Shown piece by piece: positions 24,090 to 36,575 of a stretch of 64,000 nt of DNA. The number at the start of each line of letters is the position of its first letter. Position 1 is the stretch's first letter. The notes below the pieces were generated by a model that made no database searches, was not told the origin of the DNA, and saw nothing but the letters and a program-made list of their open reading frames with translations. The stretch comes from Gordius sp. MW1 (lineage: Eukaryota; Nematomorpha; Gordioida; Gordea; Gordiidae), in the NCBI GenBank assembly GCA_964036665.1, contig OZ038532.1, positions 744,001-808,000 on the forward strand. The letters run 5' to 3'. A program made the position numbers and the translations under genes.

Positions 24090-25469
24090 TAGAGACCTGC
24101 ACGGCCCGGCCCGGCCCGCGGGCCGGGCTTGGACGGGCTTTTGCTTAAAAATAAAACGCCGGGCCTGGACGGGCCGATATATAACGTAACGGGCTCGGGC
24201 CGGGCCTAGTTATGCTTAAGGCCCGTTAAAAAATTAATTAGATTTAGTATAAAAGAAGGTGTTTTTATAATGTTCTAATTTGTTATTATTTTATGTATAT
24301 TAAATTAACAAGGAAAGGTAAATTTTGTTTTCATTCTAGTTCATTAATTCATCAATAGCTCAACCCGCATTATAAATGTTAAAAATAATTTATACACGTG
24401 ATCCCATGGGCGGAGCCAATTGAAATTGAAGGGGCGCAGTTTAAATAGGGCAAAAAATGTTTTTTCATCAGGAATTTTTGGATTTGGAGGGGTGCAGCTG
24501 CCCATATTTGCCTCCCCATTTATACCCTCTAGCAATACTGAGTAAATTAATTTAATATTATTTATAATTATTTTTTATTTAAATTGCTATGCAATTTATA
24601 GAATCTCTTTTGGTTATCCGTCCTGTCCTGTCCAACTTGTAATTTTTCAATAATTGCCGTGGAAACTTATACGGGTTTTTAATGGCTGTGGACTTATGCT
24701 TCTGTGAAAGACTTTTATTTAGCTGGCTGGTGATTGTACTTTTTTCGACCTCGCCTAAGCTTAAATTCCATTATTGTTTTTGTGCCTGACTGATCACCTT
24801 TATTAAAAATTTTTTTTTGTCAATTTGTATATGTTGTTAATTTATAACGGATGAATGCGAAAGTAAATAATTCCCTGCAGATTAATGCTGACCGTTGCTA
24901 ATAAAATAACTTTTTCAGAATCCTAAAATTCTTTTTAGTTTTCAGAATCCTAAAATTCTTTTTAGTTTTAAAAATATAATTCAAAAATTTATTTCCTCAA
25001 GTTACTTTTATCATCAATAACCTAATTATTTAAAATGGTGGAAAAGCAAAGAAGCTAAGTAGTTTTATTAAAACATCATAACCTTAAATAAGGGTTTTAA
25101 AAGTTTATTTGGCTTATATGGTTTTATGTATCCTGAGGTGTGTAAAAAATTTTTTCCATGTAGGTCGATTCTTAAAAGATAGAAGAACTCGAGTGACCGG
25201 GAAGGGAATTACTAATTTTTTCTTTTTAAACTATTTTTATTAACATTTTTAAGCAAACATATTGTTTAGCATATAGTAAAAAAAATTAAACAAAAAAAAT
25301 ATAAATAAAAAAATTTTACGGGCCCGGGCCGGGCCGGGCTTTGTATAAAATTAGCGGGCCGGGCCCAGGCTTATAAATAAATATTTTAACGGGCCCGGGC
25401 CGGGCCGGGCTTTTAAATTTGTATTACGGGCGGGCCGACTGACCTAAACAGGCCCGTTGCAGGTCTCTA
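24090..25469 (+). mobile_element. Complete GC-rich-ended non-autonomous hAT-like element
   Basis: Ends TAGAGACCTGCACGGCCC and GGCCCGTTGCAGGTCTCTA are flanked by TAGCTGAT and ATGCTGAT, an 8-bp duplication with 6 matches. The 1,380-bp body is AT-rich with arrays of GGGCCCGGGCC at both ends, likely transposase-binding subterminal repeats by analogy with other hAT elements. It embeds an inverted GGAC/AATTGCTATGCAATT module at 24574-24640. No transposase ORF. Fragments of the family: 11157-11531, 11815-12782, 46136-46401 and, diverged, 55561-57806. Confidence 0.7.
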
Positions 25470-25477
25470 ATGCTGAT

Positions 25478-26834
25478 ACCATAAGAACCAGAAGTTAGAT
25501 TTGTTTGGACATTTGTGCCCGAACCCGGCTCGGTTTTAACTTCATTGCCCGCCCGAAACATTAGAGTTGCCCGAACTGCCTAGCCCGAAATATTAAATTT
25601 GCCCGTTAGACCCTAAATTATGCGATCCCAAATTCTTTAAATCACTATTAAAAAATAAACATTAAATTAATGGCATATTGATTAAAACAAATATAGCAAT
25701 ATTGTATTACCACGGACTTAAATTTTCTATATTATTTAAATATCGAATGAGATAAATTTTTCCCAGGCAAACTTTTGAATTATCTTTTATTTTAATCCTA
25801 ATAGATCAAAAAATGGTAGTTTTTAGTCTTTCAAAAAAATTTGGCAATAGTGTCTTTAAAATCTTATGTTATCACTTGCAAAACTCCTCATAAGTCACAA
25901 AATTTTTATAAATTGCTAATGCATTTAGGTACAACCATGTTATAACGTTTACAAAGCATATAACATCAAAATATGAGCAGCCGATGTTTATAAAAATATT
26001 TATGTAGCAGTTTTATAATTAAGTTTAAAGAATACATATATTATAAATAACAATAAACAAAATTAGACTCCTCTTTTGGGTAAACCCGTTTATGCCCCTA
26101 CCCTATAAATGAACCTACTAATGAACAAAATTGGTTCAATTAGTCAATCTGTGCTCTGTTATAGAATTTAAATGCAATTGGAGAAAATTTAATATTTAAA
26201 GCAAAAAAAGAAAGGAATGGAAATTTATTATTTCTAAAAATAAATAATAGCTGAACGATAGCGACTGGCCATAAGGGAATAAAAAAGCGAATTGCGAATT
26301 GAAGAAGTTTTGTTGAACCAACTTTGATTTGTTAAAAAAATTAACGATATTGGAATAAAATTTAGCATTTGCATGCTTTGTGTAAATTTGGGCATGGCGC
26401 TTTTGTATTATGTCCTGCCCCCCCTGACTAATTAAGGGGGGGGGGGGCAGCCGCCCCCCCCCCCTGCGTACGCCCATGGACCTTATGCAAGCTATTCAAC
26501 TGGCAGAAAATATTATCATTTAAGTAAAATTAAATAATGGCGGAAACCAATTAGAGTGCTTGAGTGAACAAGCGAAGAAACAGGGGTAGGGGCAGCCACA
26601 TTAACGTAGCTAGGGACTTGATGGAAATAGAGGGGTTAGGGCAAAGATTGCGAAAATAACTAGGGGACGCATGGCGAAATCAAGTTTCTTAATCCTTTTT
26701 AGCATTTTCCATATACAATCAAATAAAAAAGTAACAAAATAATACACTATCTAAAATATCTCATTATGCCCGCCCGGGCCCGCCCAAAAATAAAAATTTT
26801 CGACAGTTGCACGTGCCGGTCATTCTGGTCTCTG
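25478..26834. repeat. GC-rich hAT-like end fragments around AT-rich DNA
   Basis: Clusters of CCCGCCCG/GCCCGAACTGCC motifs at 25520-25620 and 26760-26834 resemble subterminal parts of the CAGAGACC family; the right terminus ends GGTCTCTG at 26834. A G/C-run inverted segment lies at 26430-26475. No intact left terminus found, so boundaries are not defined. Confidence 0.45.
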
Positions 26835-28175
26835 ATATGAACTGTTTTAGGGAGACCGGCAAGGAGAGCCAAATGTACAACGCCTTTGTTTTAAGATAAA
26901 ACCAGCCACTAATGAAATATATTTATCTAGCTAGGGATAAGGAAACTGCCATATTCTCTCCTGCTAATCAGTTTTTGTACTTAATTATAATATTTCCATG
27001 AATAAATTTAAAAATCAATTAGTAATTATTAAAATTTATATATTTCTAAAGTTCCAATCGTTAAGGGTAATTTTATAATATTTAATTCCTATTGATATTG
27101 ATTTAAAAAATAACATTTGGTTTTTAAGATTAATATCGTTACAAAAATATACATTTGTTGCATGTTGCGCAAAGCAAGTGACAAGCCTTTGCATCTCAAT
27201 TGTAATAAACAAAACAAATTTAATGTTTAAATTCGATGATATACCCAGTTTATTAAATATTTAGCCCCAAAAAGCTCTGCCTCATATTTTAAAATATAAA
27301 TAATTTGGTGTTTTTACCTATTTAAGTTCCGCTTTATTAACCTATTAAGTTACCTTTCTTCCTTCCTTCATATACAATGCTAGCCATTCGTTAGCTCAAA
27401 ATTGTATTTACTTAACCTATATGTGATCCGCTTCCTATAAATAATGTCCATTTTCGAGAAAAACGGGTCAAACCTTGGACTAATCTATTATTTAGCCATT
27501 AGGTATTTATAGTCAAGGTCGCTAAATGATGATTGTGAAGTAACTGTACTTGTAATTGGTTTAAAAAAAGATTTTAAATGATGAAATTTCATTTTTATAG
27601 TATAATAATTTAATTTATATTTAAAGCATCATATAAGATTTGAAAAAAAGGCTCATGAAGATTGGATTTTTTGGCTTTTGATATTTTATGAAGCTTTCAT
27701 TTAATATTTATTTTGGGAGCTATTTTGATTACTTCTTGGCATATTTAAAAAATTTGTTAAACATAATAAATTGTTTATGTTGTCATATGATATGAAGTGC
27801 TATATTACACAAATTAAATATATTACAAACACTACCATCAATTCTATGTAAATATATATCTTTTTTTCTTTCTATTAATTGAATAAAGAACCTATCTCAT
27901 TCTACTAAAGTTTAGTCTTAATTAAAATGTGAAAAATAGTCTCTAATTAAAATTGCCTATAGATGGCGCTAATTATAAACTTTTAATTTAATTGCGGCAC
28001 TCCTGAGGGGTTATTATTATGTTCTGAATATTATCGTAAACCCGCAATTTATTAACTAATTTTTACTATAATAAAACAAAATAATTATTACCACCATAAT
28101 TATGAGGGTTATTTCTTAAGTACAATAAGAATGGGTTTAATCTAATTTGAGCTATATATATACCTATCTCGCTTA
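26835..28175. other. AT-rich gene-free stretch
   Basis: No ORF with motifs and no recognised repeat up to the ribozyme motif. Confidence 0.4.
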
Positions 28176-28265
28176 GTGTGCGACTAGAAAATTAACTATG
28201 GCATACTGATGAGCTCTAATAAGAGCGAAAACGTTATATGTTTGTTATCATTTTCGAATCACACA
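28176..28265 (+). ncRNA. Type I hammerhead ribozyme motif
   Basis: Self-cleaving RNA motif. The core is complete: CTGATGAG (28206-28213), stem II CTC/GAG with loop TAATAA plus the G-C closing pair, then CGAAA (28226-28230). Helix III is the self-complementary AACGTT (28230-28235), followed by A28236 as the predicted cleavage nucleotide. Helix I pairs GGCATA (28200-28205) with TATGTT (28237-28242), then a 7x7 internal loop, then GAAAAT with ATTTTC and GTGTG with CACAC further out. A loopless palindromic helix III is typical of metazoan type I hammerheads that work as dimers, known from Penelope-like elements, retrozymes and satellites. No reverse transcriptase or second copy is visible nearby. 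Confidence 0.85.
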
Positions 28266-28794
28266 TAGGGTATTTTTATTTAATAATTTGTCTAGTAGAG
28301 TGGGGATTTTAAACATAGATTATTTATAAGCTTAAATGTCAGCAGGTTTAATAGCTAGATGAAAATGATATACTTTTAGAATTCAAGTTCACAAAAATTA
28401 TATTACAAATTAATTAGTTTTACATTGATAGATTAAAAAGAATAACAAAAATGTAAGACTCAAGGTGAGTTATGCTTTATCTCAGAGCCATCTTTTATAA
28501 TTAAAACAGTTTTAATAACGCAAAAAGTTGTAATGACAAAAAAAAAATTAACATAAAATTAAAAAACAGTACTGTAATGTTTATCAATATATTAAGAAGG
28601 AATAACAATTAAGATATTAAAAATTTAATAAGTTTGTCATACTACATTATTAGTGGCCAACCTTAAACTATATTGGGTTAAATTCCGTTTGAAAATTAAG
28701 TTCGCAGGGATATAGTCACATATTATTAAGAATTACAAAGCTGCTATTTATTATTGAATAAAATTAAGCGGCATAAAATATTATAAATAAAAAC
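28266..28794. other. AT-rich stretch downstream of the ribozyme motif
   Basis: No ORF and no second hammerhead copy seen. Might be part of the element that carried the ribozyme, but no boundaries are visible. Confidence 0.35.
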
Positions 28795-29110
28795 AATTCA
28801 TCAGCCTCGTCAATATCCAGCAAGGGCCATTTGTCAGATAAAGAATTATAATTATATTTTGCTATTAAAACGCCGATTTTTTGACGTAAAACAAGCTGGG
28901 TGAGAATTTCCTTAGGGGATCTCTTTCCACTCTATTTAAAAAACGCCAAAAATTTCTTGCCAAAAGCTGAACAGGAAGCTACTATTGGAATAAAGATTTT
29001 AGATTCAGCAATAGGTATTAAAATGTTTTACGATCTTTTGCATAAGATAGTGAGTCTAAATTGTTTTTAAATGGCGTGAAAATATCAACGCAGGTATTGT
29101 TATCCATAAA
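28795..29110 (-). mobile_element. Non-LTR retrotransposon fragment
   Basis: On the minus strand a frame with FIPIVASCSA, FFKESGKRSPKE and IGVLIAKYNYNSLSDKWPLL matches the C-terminal block of the family at 9220-10135. It is shorter and interrupted, and truncated before the RPD motif becomes readable. Confidence 0.7.
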
Positions 29111-29682
29111 AAATTGAAGTGACAATCTATTAAACCCAGAACCTGTGAACCAACTTTTCCGCCTGAGTTCGGTTTGAAATAAAAAAGCGTTTGTTTAGAC
29201 TCTTTTTCAAATAGTTGATTTATAAATTATACAGCACTAGCTGTGCCCGGCCAAGCGTTGCTTTGGCTTAGTCCCTTATTAGCTAAATAATTAAATTAAT
29301 CTGTAAGAGAGTTTAACATCGCACTTTTTGACCTATAAAAATAAAAAATACCAAATAAATATTTAAACGGTTGTAAATATATTCAATCGTTTATAAATTT
29401 ACCTTTTCCTATTATAAAACAATATAATATATATTTACATAATATAGCATCCTGTTTTTTTAAATCATAAATTCCGTATTCTTCTTTTGTAATAATTGTT
29501 AAGCGTGACAAAGACGGTAGGATTGAGTGACAGATGCTAAAATATATATGGTATGTACGCTATAAATAAATTAAACGCAATTTTACTTGATTAAACGACT
29601 GCGTTGACTAACCTCCTAGAGTCAAACTTGATTAACACACTGATATAATGCTTGAGGGTAGACAAAAAATTTTGGCATTTTA

Positions 29683-32600
29683 TTATTTGTGTTGTGTAGA
29701 TAAACAGATTTTGTGGGTTACCAACGCGAGAAAACGCAACATATAGTTGCCATGTAAAAAGCAATCTGTTTCTAAATCAATACCACAAATTTCTAAAGAT
29801 TGTCCTTGCGACTTGTTTATGGTTAAAGCAAATGCAAGTTTAAAGGGAAATTGCAATCTTTTAAATTCAAAAGGTAAATCTTTTGGAATCAAAGGGATCC
29901 GTGGGATAAGGACATCTTCTCCAGTGAATGGTCCAGTCAAAATCGTGGCTTCAACAACGTTGCACAATAAGCGTTTCACAGCGAGACGTGTGCCATTGCA
30001 AAGTTTGGGTTGATATTGCGCATCATGATAATCGGGACGCCAATTTTCAAATGCAAAATGTGAGGTGGTATTCCTGGAAGATCAAGTAAATTTAAAAATT
30101 TGATTGGATAATTAACAGCGTCATCAGCAACAACAACACGTCAACTGACTTGTAAGTAATCAAATCGCCTTGAATGTTTGACAGAATGAGATTGTTAAGC
30201 TCGTGCACGTCTTAATTCTTGGGGGAGAGAATAGCCCTTTGGCGAAGCCAAAGTCGATCATGATAATGAGCGTTAATATTTGGAGACACTTTTTCTATCA
30301 AAGCACTTTTTGACGGAACAAAATTGCAGAAGTTGATAGGAAAAAAAATCCGTCCTGAACATACATTAACGGGCATCGTTCCGTTCCCAATTTCTAGCGA
30401 TTGATGGGAGAATATCTCACCTGCAGGATTATTTTATAATAAAAACGCTTATATTAGTAGTTAGATGTAACTTTTTGACATAAGTCCGATCGAGGGAGCA
30501 TCGGTGAAGTTTGCCTGAAATCTCCTGCAAGCAACACTATTGTGTTACCAAAATGCAGTTTCCTCGTAAATCTTGCAAAGACCGATTAAGAGCTTCGAGC
30601 GATTGTGCATTTATCCCACACGATAAGTTTGCACTTCTGTAATACTTTACACATTCCAGATGTTCTGGAAATGTTGCACATTGGAGTTTCATTGTAATGA
30701 ACGTTTAAAGGCAATTTTAATGCGGAATGGGGAGTTTTTCCACGGGGTAACAATGTAGCAGCTATTCCGGAAGACGCTAGAGCCACGGCTGCATAATTTT
30801 GAGAACGAATAGTTGCCAGGAGCAATGTCAGTAGGAAAGTTTTACCAGACCTCCAGGAGTATTTAAGAAGAAGACTTCTCCATAATTTTTATTAACAGCA
30901 AGCAAAATCTTATCGTAAACAGCTTTTTGTTGCGTCGTTAGCTTTGGAACATTAAATCGCACATAAGATATAAGATCACTTTGGTTGTAATTCTGTTCAC
31001 GATGTAGGTCTACATCAAATGTATCAGCAGCAGATCTAGTTGGTACAAGCATACCTAATTGATTCAAAGCCTTGTTTCCTATTTGTAAGCCTAAATCTTC
31101 AAAAATGATTAAAGTTCCGTTATAGTGTTGTAGCATTTGATCCAACGGAATATTACAATGTGCATGATTATTCCGATGAATGATATCCTCTGCCATATAA
31201 GCTTTATATTTATTCCACTGGGTAGGACATGACGGAGAGTAGGAGGTTAATATAATAGCAAACAATGCACGATTTTGTTTAGGATGTGAAGTATGGCACG
31301 CGTCCCTAATGCATTCATCCCAATAATTATCGTGCTCTAATAAATGCATAGCCTGGCCTGCACTGCGGAAAGTGGTATGTGCAACGCCGTTGACCACTTT
31401 TAACTGCTGGAAACACGTTGGACCGTCAACATTAACTAAAAGCATGCGAAGAAAGAAACATTCATTTTGATTGGGGTGAACAGTGTATAGACGGCCTATC
31501 ACATGAGCTTGGTATATGTCAGGCCGCACGGGGACTGGCTTTCCGCGTTTACGACGTTCATAGGATCTGGTGCGCCAATTCCACGTGTAATACATAGGCA
31601 CTTCGGAATATAGCGTTTGCGCAAAATCATCAAGGTGACATAGCTTGAAGAAAGCTGTTAACGTTGTATCTGGGGTATTTAATGCTATTTGTTTTACATT
31701 TGCATTTGTAAAATAAACGCGTTGCCCATTTTCTAGATGTACTGCTAAGTGAACCACAGCAGGACTACGTTCATGAATAGGAAAGGATAAAATACGCCAT
31801 ATGGCTTCGTTGCTGCTTATGTATCTTCCAGCCTAATACTGTGCGATTTCATCAGTGTGAAGGCTCGCTATATTCGCAGTACTATCTGGTTGAATGGGAA
31901 AAACTGCCATATCACTGCCTTTGTTAACATACTACAAATGTATTTAATAGATTTAACAGCTACAATATTCAACGTTAATGTTTGTCGTAATAATTTTAGT
32001 AGTGGAGGAGAATGTGGAACAACCCAGCGATTATCTACCTCGACGATTACGTTTCGCAGTTGAATGGTTGACACGTGTCCACCATCCTCTGTTGATCTTC
32101 TTTTGTACAAAGGATATCGACCACTTCCTGTAATTGTGTTGCATACCAAGACTCGAGGATATCGCTTTGAGCATTTACCGTCTATCATGCATGGCGATTT
32201 TGGATTGAACGTTCCGCAAGGGCCGTGTATCATATTTTTAATAACAATTTCGTATAAGTCCTAATGAAGTTCGGGATCAGGTATTTCAGCACATATTATT
32301 AAGTCGATTTCGTTGGGTGTGATCTTAGTATATAGCCATATGAGTATATGGGCATGCGGTAAACCTCCCTTTTGCCATTCCACAGAGTACATCCAGAACG
32401 CATAGGGCCGAACCTCGTGCTTAGCAATGAGATTTATCATTGATCTAAGTTTTGTCGGAAAACACGTGCTGTGATGTCATGCCTATCGACTGGTGATTGG
32501 CAATGAAATAAGAGTTGCTGAACCTACGGCCTTGCAGGATTGCATGTATATGTAATGAATAAGTCCGGTCGACCGTAATTAGGAACATCTGCGATTGAAT

Positions 32601-33738
32601 CTTGGGCGCATGCATATGACGCGGACTTCCGGTGTATGTTGAGGGCAAAATGGTTAGTCTCCCAACGTTATTTGTATTAGCGTCGTTAAATCTCGCAAAT
32701 GAACATATTCTTCTGAGCGAAGTTTGGTCTGTTTAAACGGATGTAGAGCAGACGTTCCGATTCAATTTTGGCATACATATCTACGATGTATTAATGAAAC
32801 AATTGGCGGTATTTTAAAATATGATCTTCTTCGTGCTCTCGAACCATTAATCTGTATAAATAATAGTTCATAGCGCTGCATTTTAAGTTTGTCGGTTTAC
32901 CAGTGACTGCATTAAACATCATAACGTTAAAGTGATATCCGTCAACACCATCCCAAAATATAACTGGATATTGAAGGGGGTCATAGCATCGATGAGTGTC
33001 CGCAACGTGTGTCTAAGTAGCGTTTCTTCTATGCAGTACAATATCTCTTGATTGAAATTGATCCCCAACGATAACAATTGCGACTTCGTTTATATTAGGA
33101 GATCTTCTCACATGTTGTCCCGCGGGAGTTTTGTCAGCATGAATAACAATCCTGTGTGTATCTGATGGCATCATGTCGAGTGAGGTTTTGAACAAACGCA
33201 TTATATTGTTTTTAGCGTGAAGAAGCGCCTGAAGTTGTAAAACGAAAGACCTTTTTACACCAGTAGAAATTCCAAGGCGTTCAATCTCATAATCCCCGAT
33301 AAAGTACATTTGTAAAAACTTATGTTGCCTATCTGGTATTGGAAGGAGGGACCCCGCTTTGTGGTAAATTTGGCCTTTTACTTTAAAGGTTGGCATGGAT
33401 TGAGTTGTAATAATATCTGCGTCAAACGACGTCATTTGGAAGCAGGAGTTGTATTTCCTCATGTTAGATAAGAAATGTTTAAAATCCGCAGTAAAACCAG
33501 CAAGCAGAGATTTTAATGGCTCTGGTTGCTCTCCAAGTTTAGGTAGTTTAACATTCCCGGACGCGCAAAACATGCCTTTCGTTTCTCCAGCAAATTTTAG
33601 AGCATTGCAGTAAAGACATACAACGTTCATAGCGCCAATTAGAAAACGGCGACGCAAACTTTCAATATGAGAAGAGTTGCATGATGCAACGCGGCTGAAT
33701 GAGCTTAATTGTTGATTAGGTGTAGGTGGCTGAAGCAA
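29683..33738 (-). pseudogene. Helitron Rep/helicase polyprotein, frameshifted
   Basis: Segments in transcript order. 33738-33013 is an N-terminal Helitron block (PDRQHKFLQMYFIGD). About 33000-32700 is the conserved DGYHFN...LFHQYIVDMYAKIE part. 32650-31870 includes KGGLPHAHILIW, where HAH (32348-32356) is the HUH metal site, and SIKYIC. 31757-30828 is the linker and start of the helicase. 30825-30586 is GKTFLL plus SSGIAATLL. 29979-29683 is the C-terminal helicase motif AFALTINKSQGQS. Walker A is split by a frameshift near 30828-30840, so the helicase cannot be made from this copy. At least four frame changes and stops are present. Confidence 0.8.
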
Positions 33739-34071
33739 ACTCGCTGAATTTTATAGATTGGCTTGTTCAGTTGGTTGAGAAGCCTCTATTGTTGAAGCAG
33801 AAGAACGCGAGTGCGAAAGCAGTGGGCACTCATCAAGTCTCAGAGTACGTACTTGATGCTTTCTATTTGCAGTTCGTGTACGACGCCCTATCGTTGATCT
33901 CTTGCGACGCTTAGGGATAAAAGTAGATTTCTGCTTAAAGTAAACTATCGATGTCTTTAGAAGGTATTTTGTCGATGAACTAAATCAATTTTATATATAG
34001 AGTATTTACATTGTTGCATTTTATAGTATCCTGTATGACGCCAAATGACGTCATTAATTGTCAAAACGTAT

Positions 34072-36325
34072 TTTGTAATCCCATGAATACGAAGGGATTA
34101 TTAACGATCTATCGTCTTATTTATTAATTCTAATCTAAAGACGAGACGAAAAAAAATACACGAAAATAAGTAATGATGCGGAAAAAACGAGAAAAATCTC
34201 GGTCTCGTCTCGAAAAACCGAGACGAGACGAGAATTTGAAAAATTAAGTCGAGAAGCTTGTGTTTTGATTTTAAATTGGTATCATTATGACCTATTTATA
34301 TCTTATATAATAATTTATAAGAGCTAAAAAAAAAATTTATAAGGTATAATTATATTTAAAAGTCGAGACGAGACGAGAATTCTCGCCGAGACGAGATTTT
34401 AATAATCGCACCCGAGACGAGACGAGATTTTGCTTTCGAGACCGAGACGAGATCAAAACACTACTCGTCTCGTCTCGACATCAAGATTCTCGTCTCGATC
34501 TCGACTCCATTTTTCAAATTCTCGTCTTGTCTCGGTAATTCGAGACGAGACGAGACCAAGATTTTTCTCGTCTCGTCCGCATCACTAAAAATAAGTTTAG
34601 AGATATATTTTAGTTTTCTACATTTTTCCTTCTTTTATTATTATCGACACACCAAAAATATAATAATCATTTTTCATAACAGTTACGCTTTTTTATCTAC
34701 TCGAAAAAATAATGATAATATGACTGCGCTTTTTAAAAGATAAAAATAAAATAATAACAAGCGATTGCGAACTTATGTTAATAAAATACGATTTCAATTC
34801 TATACTAATATAACGCGATGGCCATAAAAAGCGCTCGATCGCGATGGGTAATAAAATCTATTTTTATCCTAGTGGTAAAAGCCAATCGAAAAGATAATTA
34901 AAACAAGTAAGCGGGGGGGGGAACAAACAACGAAAAACAAATCAGCTAATAACACCAACGTGGAACACCACACCTCCCCCTTTATCGAGAAGTCGAAGAA
35001 AGTCCTGTCGTTCCGATAAAGGTATGGGGTTTCAGTGTTGTTAAAAACCATTTAAAGACTGAGGCGGAATTAGGTCGAGGTGGCGATAAACCATAGGTAT
35101 AAGTATAACCAAAATAATTTCCAAACATTTTTTGAAATTTAGCCCATTAATATAATTTATCGTCTGACATCTACTGCCAGTTTATGACCTTTGCCCTCGG
35201 ATCGACTCAGCAATAAAAAGGGTACGTCATGGCTAGCGGACTTTCTGTCCCAGCTCTGTAACGCACCGAGCAACAGTCGCAACCAAAATTATAATCAATA
35301 TATACTAAATCATCACAAAGGCTGTACCGTTTTACTTTTATTTTATACCTACACTATAATCTCTCGCCACCCTTTTCTAATTTTATAAAAGCAAAATACG
35401 CCGACCGCCAAATAATAATCAAAGAAAACGCGAGGGGGGGGGGGTTGTTTTAATATTGGTTAACAATATAATCGTCATATAATTAATATATGTAAATAAA
35501 TCAAGTGTATAATTCTGTCTTACAATAATATTTTAGCGGCACATTAAGAATTTAGGCCTTGACCTTGAGAATTAGTTAGGGATGATTCTGCAAAATTGAT
35601 ATTTTGATTTAAATCAGTTTCGGGATTTTCATTCGTTCGAAGAATTCTGCCATCTGTTTTCAGACATATTGGAATTTCCCCTGTATTATGTTTGCGGTTT
35701 AAATTTGGTAGCCAATTGTTCGAAGGAATTGTTTTCTTCCTCCGTCTCCCAATATTTCCGCATCATGGAGTGGTTCGATTGTTTAAGTACGTGGTTCGAT
35801 TGCTTCTTAATCCGGCGGTGGTTCGATTGTTTTTTAATCCGGCGCCACTTTGTAATCCCATGAATACAAAGGGATTATTAACGATCTATCGTCTTATTTA
35901 TTAATTCTAATCTAAAGACGCGACGAAAAAAAATACACGAAAATAAGTTTAGAGATATATTTTAGCTTTCTACATTTTTCCTTCTTTTATTATTATCGAC
36001 ACACCAAAAATATAATAATCATTTTCATAACCGTTACGCTTTTTTATCTACGCAAAAAAATAATGATAATATGACTGCGCTTTTTAAAAGATAAAAATAA
36101 AATAATAACAAGCGATTGCGAACTCATTTTAATAAAATACGATTTCAATCCTATACTAATATAACGCGATGGCCATAAAAAGCGCTCGATCGCGATGGGT
36201 AATAAAATCTATTTTTATCCTAGTGGTAAAAGTCAATCAAAAAGATAATTAAAACAACTAGCGGGGGGGGGGGGAACAAACAAAGAAAAACAAATCAGCT
36301 AATAACACCAACGTGGAACACCACA
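34072..36325. repeat. Direct duplication inside the Helitron
   Basis: Segment 35851-36325 repeats 34072-34968 once the 417-bp insertion (34171-34587) and its duplication are removed. Both begin TTTGTAATCCCATGAATAC and end AACACCAACGTGGAACACCA. They differ by scattered substitutions and G-run length. Between them lies about 880 bp of unassigned DNA, including three tandem GTGGTTCGATTG units at about 35770-35851. Confidence 0.8.
34171..34587. mobile_element. hAT-like short element built of CGAGACGAGA repeats
   Basis: A 417-bp insertion with ends TAATGATGCGGA and TCCGCATCACTA (inverted, one mismatch). It is flanked by a perfect 8-bp duplication AAAATAAG (34163-34170, 34588-34595). The interior is dominated by CGAGACGAGA and its complement around an AT-rich centre. 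The same host sequence without the insert exists at about 35935-35950, a natural empty site. A fragment with the same repeats is at 46420-46510. Confidence 0.85.
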
Positions 36326-36575
36326 CGTATAAAACAAAAAAACTTGACCGTCTCATTACTTAGGTCGATAAAAAGTATATATAAACCATCTAAAATGCTA
36401 CGGCAATGATCTGGCCAAATTTGGTGGCAATAGGTCGAGAACTTTAGGAGTTATTAGAGGACAAAGAAAACGGAGTTTTTTTTATATATATAGATTTTAA
36501 ATATCAAAATTATTATTTACATAATACACAACAGGCAAGTATTAATTACAATTAACAATACCGCTACAAATAAAT

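Larger units (their letters stand above)
29237..36494 (-). mobile_element. Autonomous-type Helitron, decayed, both ends visible
   Basis: Rolling-circle transposon read leftward. The 5' terminus TCTATATATATAAAAAAAAC starts at 36494 after an A. The 3' terminus is CTAG (29240-29237) followed by T, preceded by CTTGGCCGGGCACAG. Insertion between A and T with 5'-TC and 3'-CTAG fits Helitrons. Length is 7,258 bp. Coding remnants from 33738 to 29683 give Helitron-like N-terminal, HUH Rep and PIF1-type helicase domains. The 5' 2.7 kb has no coding remnant and instead holds an internal duplication (34072-34968 versus 35851-36325) and a hAT-like insertion. The subterminal hairpin was not resolved. Confidence 0.85.
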
